Shown in pieces: positions 51,066 to 58,816 of a stretch of DNA of 64,000 bases (its first letter is position 1; each line of letters starts with the position of its first letter). Location of the stretch: the NCBI GenBank assembly GCA_024687125.1, contig JAILFA010000118.1:1-64000 (forward strand). The letters are read 5' to 3'. The position numbers and the translations under genes were made by a program. A model generated the notes under the pieces. That model did no database searches, was not told the origin of the DNA, and saw only the letters and a program-made list of their open reading frames with translations. The DNA is from Lachnospiraceae bacterium. Lineage in GTDB: Bacteria > Bacillota > Clostridia > Lachnospirales > Lachnospiraceae.

Positions 51066-53117
51066 ATGGCAAATAAAGGTGAGAAAAAGTACAGAAAGAT
51101 CAGGAAAGCACACATCTGGTCTTCGATCGTGGAATTTCTGCTTTTTACCGTCGCAGCTACGTTCATTCTGATCGTGGCACTGGCATACTTCGGCTCCTAT
51201 GTGATCGACACCAAGATCGCCTCCGAATACGAGAAGATCCTCACCATGTCGCGCCTTTACGAGAGCGGTATCGAGAGCGGTGACCGGAACATATACAATC
51301 TGCTGAAAGCCGAAGGGCGTGACTATCTGATCACGGATGCGCAGGGCTCGATCCTCTACGCGGACGGCACGGACACGAGAAGCGGAGAGAGCGGAACGGT
51401 GCTCCTGCCGGGCTATGATGAGGAGATCCTTGTCTACAGGGATGTCAGCAGAAGCTTTATCTATCCCGGAGAGAGCGGAAGGCTTACGCTGGATCTCGCA
51501 GGCTTTGCCAGATGGATGTCCAGTGATGAGGATGAGGAGGACAAGGATCCCGAACTGGCTCTGGAGTCAAACAGAAATCTCATCAATCTGCCACTCTGGC
51601 TGGTCGTCGAGATCGACGGGGGCAGGCAGTTCTTTGTCGGCAAGGCGATATTCAGCACGGGACGCAGGGACGTGATGATGTTCACGGCGCTTGTCGTCGG
51701 TCTGATCATCCTGCTCGGGATCATCATGTTCACGATCCTGGGGGCCGGGATCAAGAACTTCATCCGGCAGAGAAGGATGCTTTCCCTGTTCTTTGACGAT
51801 GTCGTGACGGAGGGACGCAACCGGACATACCTTCTGGTCAAGGGCGAGCGGATGCTGCGCAGAAAGTGCAATGGAAATAACCGCTTCGCGATCGTCTCGC
51901 TCCTGTTTGTCAATTACAACACGTTCTGCATCTGTCATTCGGTGCAGCAGGGCAATCAGGTCCTTGGCCGGATCTACCGGGCGATCGAGAAAAAACTCGA
52001 CCGCCGCGAGATGATCGGGCACTGCGGAGCCGGAGATTTCGGCCTGATCCTGCACTACGAGGATGAGAGGGCGCTCAGGATACGTCTGGAGGGGATCATC
52101 AGCGAACTGGAGCAGATCGACAGCGAGCACAAGTTCTTTTTCCAGGCCGGCGTGGCTTTTGCCGACCGGGCGACCGATGAAGAGGGGAGATCCGTCCGCA
52201 GCAGCGAATTGGATTTTGACACCGAATACAGCGATGCCATGGCCGCAAGGATGTCGCTTGGCGGCGGCGATGAATCCGGTATCGCCTTTTTCGATGACAA
52301 GCTCATCAAGGAGCAGCAGTGGCTGGATCAGGTGCAGGAGCGCCAGCGGGCGGCTCTTGACAGTGAGGAATTCCTGGTCTACTACCAGCCGAAGTATGAC
52401 CCGAGAACCAGCGAGCTGCGCGGTGCGGAAGCGCTCATCCGCTGGAATTCGCCGGAATTCGGGCTGGTACCTCCGGGGAAATTCATTCCGATCTTTGAGA
52501 AGAACGGATTCATCACGGAGATCGATCACTATATGATCCGCCATGTCGCGGCGGATCAGAAAAAATGGCTCGATCAGGGCCTGAAATGCGTTCCCGTATC
52601 CGTCAACGTCTCCCGCGCGCACTTTATCGAGAGCGATCTGGCGGAGCAGATCTGCCGGATGGTGGATCAGGCCGGCACGCCGCATGAGCTCATCGAGATC
52701 GAACTGACGGAGAGTGCCTTCTTTGATGACAAGAAGGCGATGATCAATACCATCAATAAACTCAAGGGTTACGGCTTTGCCGTATCCATGGACGATTTCG
52801 GATCGGGCTATTCGTCGCTCAATTCCCTCAAGGACATGCCGCTGGATGTCCTGAAACTGGATGCGGAATTCTTCCGCGGAGAGACCAGCGACAGGCGCGG
52901 TGAGATCGTTGTCGCCGAGGCGATCAAGCTTGCCAAGAACCTCAACATGCGCATCGTCGCGGAAGGGGTGGAGGTCAAGGAGCAGGTGGATTTCCTGGCC
53001 GCCGAGGACTGCGATATGATCCAGGGATATTATTTCGCGAAGCCCATGCCGGGAAGCGATTATGAGGAAAAGATGAAAGCGGGCCGGAGTGAAAAGCCGG
53101 CGGAGGAGGATTCCTAA
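51066..53117 (+). CDS. Membrane EAL-domain c-di-GMP phosphodiesterase with degenerate GGDEF
   Basis: A 683-residue protein. Two membrane helices (about 17-40 and 200-223) flank an extracytoplasmic sensor of about 155 residues. A degenerate GGDEF domain follows (~240-400; the loop reads GAGDF). The EAL domain (~425-665) is complete: the acid in GAEALIRW (~454), NVSRAHF, IELTES, MDDFGSGYSS, LKLDAEF, EGVE and QGYYFAKP. It should hydrolyse c-di-GMP, opposing the cyclase at 40857-42773. The ATG at 51066 is preferred because GGAGG lies 8 bases upstream; an ATG at 51060 is possible. Confidence 0.9.
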   Translation: MANKGEKKYRKIRKAHIWSSIVEFLLFTVAATFILIVALAYFGSYVIDTKIASEYEKILTMSRLYESGIESGDRNIYNLLKAEGRDYLITDAQGSILYADGTDTRSGESGTVLLPGYDEEILVYRDVSRSFIYPGESGRLTLDLAGFARWMSSDEDEEDKDPELALESNRNLINLPLWLVVEIDGGRQFFVGKAIFSTGRRDVMMFTALVVGLIILLGIIMFTILGAGIKNFIRQRRMLSLFFDDVVTEGRNRTYLLVKGERMLRRKCNGNNRFAIVSLLFVNYNTFCICHSVQQGNQVLGRIYRAIEKKLDRREMIGHCGAGDFGLILHYEDERALRIRLEGIISELEQIDSEHKFFFQAGVAFADRATDEEGRSVRSSELDFDTEYSDAMAARMSLGGGDESGIAFFDDKLIKEQQWLDQVQERQRAALDSEEFLVYYQPKYDPRTSELRGAEALIRWNSPEFGLVPPGKFIPIFEKNGFITEIDHYMIRHVAADQKKWLDQGLKCVPVSVNVSRAHFIESDLAEQICRMVDQAGTPHELIEIELTESAFFDDKKAMINTINKLKGYGFAVSMDDFGSGYSSLNSLKDMPLDVLKLDAEFFRGETSDRRGEIVVAEAIKLAKNLNMRIVAEGVEVKEQVDFLAAEDCDMIQGYYFAKPMPGSDYEEKMKAGRSEKPAEEDS

Positions 53118-53155
53118 CTTTTTTATTAAATATCGCCTGGTATTTAATGCTGGTG

Positions 53156-53184
53156 TTGCATTTGTCGGATCTTCGTGCTAAAAT
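53156..53184 (+). promoter_or_regulatory. Promoter of rpsF-ssb-rpsR
   Basis: TTGCAT (53156-53161) and TAAAAT (53179-53184) with a 17-bp spacer. The leader (53191-53259) contains CCCGCGGG and nearby CCCG, which might correspond to the S6:S18-binding autoregulatory hairpin found upstream of rpsF in many bacteria; this was not folded. Confidence 0.7.
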
Positions 53185-53259
53185 CGGATTTCCGCGAAAA
53201 CATTTTCCTTGCTCCCGTTTCCCGCGGGGGCCAAAGACCAAAAGGAGGTAAGAAAGCAC

Positions 53260-53550
53260 ATGAACAAGTACGAATTGGCAGTCGTTGTGAACGCCAAGCT
53301 TGACGATGAGGCGAAGAACGCCGTCGTCGACAAGGCAAAGGCGCTGATCGAGCGCTTTGGCGGTCAGATCACAGAGGTGGACGACTGGGGGAAGAAGCGC
53401 CTCGCGTATGAGATCGACAAGATGAACGAGGGCTTTTACTACTTCATCCGGTTCGACGCGGAGCCGACGGCGCCTGCAGAGATCGAAAAGCGCATGCGTA
53501 TCGCCGACAACGTCATCCGCTATCTGTGTGTCCGCATCGACGCTGCATAA
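53260..53550 (+). CDS. rpsF: 30S ribosomal protein S6
   Basis: A 96-residue ribosomal protein of the central domain, partner of S18. MNKYELAVVVNAKLDDEA and DDWGKKRLAYEIDKMNEGFYY are typical. The ATG at 53260 has AAAGGAGG upstream; the frame is open further left, but homology starts here. The order rpsF-ssb-rpsR is the usual Firmicutes one. Confidence 0.97.
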   Translation: MNKYELAVVVNAKLDDEAKNAVVDKAKALIERFGGQITEVDDWGKKRLAYEIDKMNEGFYYFIRFDAEPTAPAEIEKRMRIADNVIRYLCVRIDAA

Positions 53551-53568
53551 CACAGAAAGGATGCAGGT

Positions 53569-54036
53569 ATGAACAAAGTTATCTTAATGGGTCGTCTGAC
53601 CCGTGATCCCGATGTCCGTTATTCTCAGGGCGAAAACTCCAGTGCTGTCGCGAGATATACGCTGGCGGTGGACCGTCGGTTTGTGCGCAGGGACAATCCT
53701 GACGCACAGACGGCTGATTTCATCGGCTGTGTAGCGTTCGGCAAGGCTGCGGAGTTCGCCGAGAAGTATCTCCGCAAGGGGACAAAGATCGCGGTCACCG
53801 GTAGGATCCAGACCGGCAGTTACACCAACAAGGACGGCGTCAAAGTCTATACGACGGACGTTGTCGTGGAGGATCAGGAGTTCGCTGAGTCCAAGAACGC
53901 CGCAAACGGCGGCGGTGGCGGCGAGCCGCATTCCTCCTTCGGCGGAGGTGCGCAGGCACAGGCGGCACCCGCTGATGCCGGAGACGGTTTCATGAACATC
54001 CCGGACGGGATCGACGAGGAACTGCCGTTTAATTAA
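53569..54036 (+). CDS. ssb: Single-stranded DNA-binding protein
   Basis: A 155-residue SSB. The OB fold covers residues 1-105 (MNKVILMGRLTRDPDVRYSQ, YLRKGTKIAVTGRIQTGSY). A glycine-rich linker leads to the acidic tail, which ends DGIDEELPFN, the partner-binding tip. Placement between rpsF and rpsR is the expected Firmicutes order. Confidence 0.97.
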   Translation: MNKVILMGRLTRDPDVRYSQGENSSAVARYTLAVDRRFVRRDNPDAQTADFIGCVAFGKAAEFAEKYLRKGTKIAVTGRIQTGSYTNKDGVKVYTTDVVVEDQEFAESKNAANGGGGGEPHSSFGGGAQAQAAPADAGDGFMNIPDGIDEELPFN

Positions 54037-54089
54037 CCGAAACAATTCACACATACAGATCCTGAGATGGGATGATGGGAGGAAATACC

Positions 54090-54353
54090 ATGGCTTTTGC
54101 AAGAAGTGACAAATCCGATACACCGAGAAGAAGACCCAGCGGCATGCACAGACGTAAAAAGGTCTGCGCGTTCTGCGGCAAGGAAGCGGGCATCGATTAC
54201 AAGGATACCGCCAAGCTCTCCAAGTTTGTTTCCGAGAGCGGCAAGATCCTGCCCAGACGTATCACCGGCAACTGCGCAAGACATCAGAGAGAGCTGACTG
54301 TAGCGATCAAGCGCGCGAGACACATCGCTCTGATGGCATACGTGCAGGATTAA
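54090..54353 (+). CDS. rpsR: 30S ribosomal protein S18
   Basis: An 87-residue ribosomal protein. [16 protein letters not shown] and NCARHQREL carry four candidate cysteine/histidine zinc ligands (C+ type). The ATG at 54090 follows GGGAGG; an ATG at 54072 would add six residues including that ribosome site and is rejected. A terminator follows at 54401. Confidence 0.95.
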   Translation: MAFARSDKSDTPRRRPSGMHRRKKVCAFCGKEAGIDYKDTAKLSKFVSESGKILPRRITGNCARHQRELTVAIKRARHIALMAYVQD

Positions 54354-54400
54354 GGAGCATTCCCCGGGGCTTTTACAGTCTGTAATCCGGATGATCTTCA

Positions 54401-54431
54401 AACCCCGTCAGTTATCCGCTGACGGGGTTTT
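54401..54431 (+). terminator. Terminator of rpsF-ssb-rpsR
   Basis: Perfect 11-bp arms AACCCCGTCAG / CTGACGGGGTT with a 7-nt loop and TTTT at the end. Confidence 0.85.
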
Positions 54432-54449
54432 GCATGCGGTACGTTCTTT

Positions 54450-54478
54450 TTGCAAAAAGAAACAAAATATGCTACGAT
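54450..54478 (+). promoter_or_regulatory. Promoter of gdpP-rplI-dnaB
   Basis: TTGCAA (54450-54455), a 17-bp spacer and TACGAT (54473-54478) preceded by TGC. It lies 31 bp before the gdpP start. Confidence 0.65.
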
Positions 54479-54509
54479 ATGATGTCTGGTTTTTTCGAGG
54501 TAGGACTTC

Positions 54510-56564
54510 ATGGCGAAAAGAAAACGGATCAGGTTTAAGGGTAAACTGAAGAGCATGTTTCTTACGTCCCTGTGGCTGGGGATTCTGCTGTTCGCCGTCA
54601 ACGTGGCGGTCCTGCTTGTCAGCCGGGACGCCGGACTGATCCTGGCCGGCTTCACGTTTCTGTATTTCCTGATCAATGTACTGATCTATATGAACTCGCG
54701 CGCCATCCTGATGAACGAGATGGTCAGCTTTGCCACGGAATACGGCCAGATCCAGAAGACGCTGCTCAGGGAGCTGGATCTTCCCAGCGCACTCCTGGAT
54801 GATACCGGCCGTATCGTATGGAGCAACCGCGCGTTTGAACAGACCGTCCGTCTCGACAGAACGGCGCGCAAATCCATCACATCCTTCTTCCCGGAGGTCA
54901 CGCTCGACAAGCTTCCGACCGATGAGGATGAGGTTCAGATGGAACTGGAGTACGGAGAGCAGAGCTTTTCCCTGCAGATGCGCCGCATCGATCTGACGGA
55001 GATGGCGAGAAACAGCGAGATCATTGACGGGGACAGCTATGAGGGGAGCCTCATCGCCATCTATCTGTTTGATGAGACGGCGCTCAAGCTGGCGCTGCGC
55101 GAGATCGATGACCAGTCGCTGGCAGCCGGGCTGATCTATCTGGATAACTACGACGAGGCGCTGGAGAGCGTCGAAGAGGTCAGAAGATCTCTCCTGATCG
55201 CTCTGATCGACCGTAAGGTCAATAAATATGTGGCATCGGCCGGCGGCATCGCCAAAAAGATCGAAAAGGACAAGTATTTCCTGGTCATGCCCAAACTCTC
55301 CTGCACGATGCTCTGTGATTCCAGATTTGAGATCCTGGAGGAGGTCAAAACGGTCAATATCGGCAATGAGATGGCGGTCACGCTGTCCGTCGGCGTGGGC
55401 CTTGACGGTCTGACCTATGCGCAGAACTATGAGTTCGCGAGGAGCGCGATCGATCTGGCCCTGGGCAGAGGCGGCGATCAGGCGGTCGTCCGCACGCCCG
55501 ATACGACGCTGTATTTCGGCGGCAAGAGCCAGCAGATAGAAAAGAACACCCGCGTCAAAGCGCGTGTCAAAGCGCACGCGCTCGAGGAGATCATCGCCGG
55601 CAAGGATAATGTGCTGGTGATGGGGCACCGCCAGGGAGACGCCGACAGCTTCGGCTCGGCCGTGGGTATCTACCGCATTGCGAGGGCACTGGATCACCGG
55701 GCACAGATCGTCGTCAACGAGGTGACCAGTTCGATCCGGCCTTTGATGGAGCTCTTCAAGGGCAATCCCGACTATGAGGAGGATATGATCATCGACAGCG
55801 CCCGCGCGGTGGACGCTGTCGGACAGGAGACGGTGCTGGTCGTTGTGGATGTCAACAAGCCCAGCATAACGGAGTGTCCTGAGCTGCTCCGGCTCTGCAA
55901 ATACATCGTGGTCTTTGACCATCACCGGCAGGGCACCGAGGTCATCGAGAACGCGACGCTCTCTTATGTGGAGCCGTACGCGTCTTCCGCCTGTGAGATG
56001 GTCTCCGAGATCGTGCAGTACATCGAAGGCGATGTACGTGTCCGTTCCGAGGAAGCGGACAGCATGTACGCCGGTATCATGATCGACACGAACAATTTCT
56101 CCTCCAAAACGGGTGTCCGTACCTTTGAGGCGGCGGCATTCCTGAGAAGGAGCGGAGCAGATGTGACGCGGGTCAAAAAGCTCTTCCGCGAAGACGCGCT
56201 GGAGTATAAGGCAAGGGCGGACGCGGTCTCGCAGGCAGAGATCTACCGCGACAGCTTCGCGATCTCGATCTGCGATCCGGATGATGATGTCGAGAGTCCG
56301 ACGATCATCGGGGCGCAGGCGGCCAACGAGCTGCTCAACATCCGCGGGATCCGGGCCAGCTTTGTGTGTACGCCCTGGCAGGGCAGGATCTATGTCAGCG
56401 CGCGTTCGATCGATGAGGTCAATGTACAGGTGCTCATGGAGAAATTCGGCGGCGGCGGTCATATGAACGAGGCCGGCTGTCAGATGGACGGGATCTCCGC
56501 CACGGAAGCGGTATCGATCCTGCGCGGAGCACTGGATAAGGGAATTGAGGAGGGGACACTATGA
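54510..56564 (+). CDS. gdpP: Cyclic-di-AMP phosphodiesterase, GdpP family
   Basis: A 684-residue protein with the GdpP/YybT layout: two N-terminal membrane helices (about 14-52), a small PAS-like domain (~85-170), a degenerate GGDEF (~175-310) and DHH/DHHA1 phosphodiesterase (~340-660). Metal residues are in MGHRQGDADSFGSAVGI, VVVDVNKP and VFDHHRQG, with GGGGHMNEAGCQ near the end. It degrades c-di-AMP, which in Firmicutes controls potassium channels and osmotic balance. Adjacent rplI and dnaB are the usual neighbours. The c-di-AMP link to potassium is worth noting given the channel operon at 10.7 kb. Confidence 0.93.
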   Translation: MAKRKRIRFKGKLKSMFLTSLWLGILLFAVNVAVLLVSRDAGLILAGFTFLYFLINVLIYMNSRAILMNEMVSFATEYGQIQKTLLRELDLPSALLDDTGRIVWSNRAFEQTVRLDRTARKSITSFFPEVTLDKLPTDEDEVQMELEYGEQSFSLQMRRIDLTEMARNSEIIDGDSYEGSLIAIYLFDETALKLALREIDDQSLAAGLIYLDNYDEALESVEEVRRSLLIALIDRKVNKYVASAGGIAKKIEKDKYFLVMPKLSCTMLCDSRFEILEEVKTVNIGNEMAVTLSVGVGLDGLTYAQNYEFARSAIDLALGRGGDQAVVRTPDTTLYFGGKSQQIEKNTRVKARVKAHALEEIIAGKDNVLVMGHRQGDADSFGSAVGIYRIARALDHRAQIVVNEVTSSIRPLMELFKGNPDYEEDMIIDSARAVDAVGQETVLVVVDVNKPSITECPELLRLCKYIVVFDHHRQGTEVIENATLSYVEPYASSACEMVSEIVQYIEGDVRVRSEEADSMYAGIMIDTNNFSSKTGVRTFEAAAFLRRSGADVTRVKKLFREDALEYKARADAVSQAEIYRDSFAISICDPDDDVESPTIIGAQAANELLNIRGIRASFVCTPWQGRIYVSARSIDEVNVQVLMEKFGGGGHMNEAGCQMDGISATEAVSILRGALDKGIEEGTL

Positions 56565-57010
56565 AGGTCATTTTGACAGAGGATGTGAAAAAGCTGGGAA
56601 AGCGCGGAGAGATCGTAGAAGTCAGCGACGGCTACGCCAAAAATTATGTGATCCCTCAGAAGCTGGGCGTTCAGGCCACGGAAAAAAATCTGAACGAGTG
56701 GAAGAATCAGAAGCGGCGTGAGGATATCCTCGCCCAGGAACGGCTTGCGGAAGCGCAGGAGCTCGCGGGCAGGATCGAAGGTGTCACGGTGGAGATCGGT
56801 ATGAAGGGAGGCACGAGCGGCAAGGTATTCGGCGCCGTGTCCACCAAGGAGATCGCTCTGGCTGCAAAAAAGCAGCATGATCTGGATATCGACAAGAAAA
56901 AGATCGTTCTCGAGGAGCCGATCAAGACCTTTGGGGTGGTGCAGCTCCCGGTCAAGATCCATCCGCAGGTGACTGCGAAGCTGACTGTCAAGGTCTTCCA
57001 GGAAGGCTGA
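56561..57010 (+). CDS. rplI: 50S ribosomal protein L9
   Basis: A 149-residue ribosomal protein with the N-terminal signature MKVILTEDVKKLGKRGEIVEV and VSDGYAKNYVIPQKL, a long connecting helix and the C-terminal domain. The start overlaps gdpP by 4 bp. Confidence 0.97.
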   Translation: MKVILTEDVKKLGKRGEIVEVSDGYAKNYVIPQKLGVQATEKNLNEWKNQKRREDILAQERLAEAQELAGRIEGVTVEIGMKGGTSGKVFGAVSTKEIALAAKKQHDLDIDKKKIVLEEPIKTFGVVQLPVKIHPQVTAKLTVKVFQEG

Positions 57011-57014
57011 TCTC

Positions 57015-58364
57015 ATGGCCGATCAGATCGGAAACAGTGAAGGAGCGGTGATCCGCTCGCTTCCGCATTCTCTCGAGGCGGAGCAGTCTGTCGTCGGCTC
57101 GATGATCGTTGACCGTGAGGCCATCGACAGGGCGACGGCGCTGATCAGCGGCGAGGACTTCTATGACCGTCAGCTGGGACTTCTGTTTGACGCCATCGTT
57201 TCGCTCGATGCCGAGCGCAGACCCATCGACGCGGTAACGCTGCAGGAGCGCCTGCGGGAGATGAACGCACCGCCGCAGGTGTCGGATATCACCTATATCG
57301 CTTCCCTCATTGAGGGGGCACCGGTTGTGGCCAATGCCGGCGAGTACGCTCAGATCATCTCGGAGCGTGCCACGCTCAGAAAACTGATCCGTGCGACAGG
57401 GGATATCAGCAACCGCTGCTACACGGGCGGCAATACGCAGGAGATCCTTGAGGAAGCGGAGCGCGAGGTTTTCGGGATCACCCAGAAAAAGAGCGCGGGC
57501 GAGGTCGAACCGATCCGCCGCACCATTTCGGAAGCCATTGACAGGATCGAGGCCGCCGGCAGGGTGCATGGCAATATCACCGGCGTGGCGACGCATTTCC
57601 AGGATCTCGATTACTATACTTCCGGTTTTCAGCCGTCGGATCTCATCCTGATCGCTGCCCGTCCCTCTATGGGCAAGACGGCCTTTGCGCTGAACATCGC
57701 ACAGAATATGCTTGTCAGAGGGTCAAAGAGCATCGCCTTCTTTTCCCTGGAAATGTCGCGCATCCAGCTGGTAAACCGTATGCTGTCGATGCATTCGCAT
57801 GTGGATTCGCACAACATCCGTACCGGTGAGCTGACTGACAGTAACTGGGCGGACCTTGTGGAGAGCGCCGATATTCTGGGCAGAACGGAACTGATCATCG
57901 ATGATACGCCCGGTATCTCCGTTAACGAGCTGCGTTCCCGATGCCGCAGATACAAGGCGGAGAAAAACATCGACGCAGTCTTTATCGACTACCTGCAGCT
58001 GATGACCGGCAGCGGCAAGCGTTCTTCAGATTCCCGGCAGCAGGAGATCTCCGAGATCTCCCGTTCCCTCAAGGCCATCGCCAGGGAACTGGATGTCCCG
58101 GTCGTCGCACTCTCGCAGCTTTCCCGCGCGGTCGAGCAGCGGCCGGACAAACGACCCATGCTGTCGGATCTGCGCGAATCCGGCGCGATCGAGCAGGACG
58201 CCGATGTGGTCATGTTCATCTACCGTGAGGATTATTACAAAAAGGATACGGAGCGCAAGAACGTAGCGGATATCATCATCGCCAAGCAGAGAAACGGCCC
58301 GGTCGGGACCATCGAGCTGGTGTGGCTGCCGCAGTATACGAAGTTCGAATCAAAAGCGCGCTGA
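57015..58364 (+). CDS. dnaB: Replicative DNA helicase
   Basis: A 449-residue DnaB helicase. The N-terminal domain begins PHSLEAEQSVVGSMI, and the RecA-like core carries Walker A in AARPSMGKTAFALNIA (~212-225), FFSLEMSRIQLVNRM, FIDYLQLMTG (Walker B) and SQLSRAVEQRPDKRPMLSDLRESG. No intein is present. It is 4 bp after rplI and ends before a symmetric terminator. Confidence 0.97.
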   Translation: MADQIGNSEGAVIRSLPHSLEAEQSVVGSMIVDREAIDRATALISGEDFYDRQLGLLFDAIVSLDAERRPIDAVTLQERLREMNAPPQVSDITYIASLIEGAPVVANAGEYAQIISERATLRKLIRATGDISNRCYTGGNTQEILEEAEREVFGITQKKSAGEVEPIRRTISEAIDRIEAAGRVHGNITGVATHFQDLDYYTSGFQPSDLILIAARPSMGKTAFALNIAQNMLVRGSKSIAFFSLEMSRIQLVNRMLSMHSHVDSHNIRTGELTDSNWADLVESADILGRTELIIDDTPGISVNELRSRCRRYKAEKNIDAVFIDYLQLMTGSGKRSSDSRQQEISEISRSLKAIARELDVPVVALSQLSRAVEQRPDKRPMLSDLRESGAIEQDADVVMFIYREDYYKKDTERKNVADIIIAKQRNGPVGTIELVWLPQYTKFESKAR

Positions 58365-58396
58365 GAAAGCGGACATATCGGTCTTTTCAAGGCAAG

Positions 58397-58425
58397 AAAA
58401 AAGCGTCCCGATCGGGACGCTTTTT
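58397..58425. terminator. Symmetric bidirectional terminator between dnaB and the ferredoxin gene
   Basis: Near-perfect palindrome: AAAAAGCGTCCCG and CGGGACGCTTTTT around an AT centre, with A- and T-runs on either side, serving both convergent genes. Confidence 0.9.
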
Positions 58426-58442
58426 GTTCATGCTGTTTTACC

Positions 58443-58613
58443 TCAGCCCTGGCTGATCGCGCTGACGGGGCACTGCGCTGCGCAGGAACCGCAATCGATG
58501 CAGGTGTCCGCATCGATCTCATACTGGGAATCGCCCTGAGAGATCGCGCTGACGGGGCACTGGGCCGCACAGGAACCACAGCTGATGCAGGTATCATTGA
58601 TCACGTATGCCAT
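58443..58613 (-). CDS. Two-cluster clostridial ferredoxin
   Basis: A 56-residue ferredoxin, translated by eye from the minus strand: it starts MAYVINDTCISCGSCAAQCP and ends CGSCAAQCPVSAISQG. Two CxxCxxCxxxCP sets bind two [4Fe-4S] clusters. It is a low-potential carrier that would take electrons from the PFOR encoded next to it and feed Rnf. A ribosome site (GGAAGGAG on the minus strand) precedes the start. The two halves are nearly identical at DNA level, a sign of recent internal homogenisation. Confidence 0.93.
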   Translation of the reverse strand: MAYVINDTCISCGSCAAQCPVSAISQGDSQYEIDADTCIDCGSCAAQCPVSAISQG

Positions 58614-58740
58614 AGTATTGTCTCCTTCCTGAATGACAGTTTAGCGGGCCGGTCTCGACCCTTTTCCTATGATAGCGTATCGATATCAGGAATGCAAGCA
58701 AAACGCCCAAATTTAGCCATTGCTAACAGTAATCGAATCG

Positions 58741-58769
58741 TTGACACTGATGGCACCGAATGATACTAT
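58741..58769 (+). promoter_or_regulatory. Promoter of the pyruvate:ferredoxin oxidoreductase gene
   Basis: TTGACA (58741-58746), a 17-bp spacer and TACTAT (58764-58769). Start codon at 58817. A strong promoter fits an abundant central enzyme. Confidence 0.85.
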
Positions 58770-58816
58770 AGAAGTCGTCAGTCTCAACTATTTCTCAAGG
58801 TAGGAGGAAACCGAAT

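Noticed and set aside
54408-56462. 684-residue open frame antisense to gdpP
   Set aside because: The sense strand has all GdpP domains. The antisense frame has low-complexity charged sequence typical of shadows.
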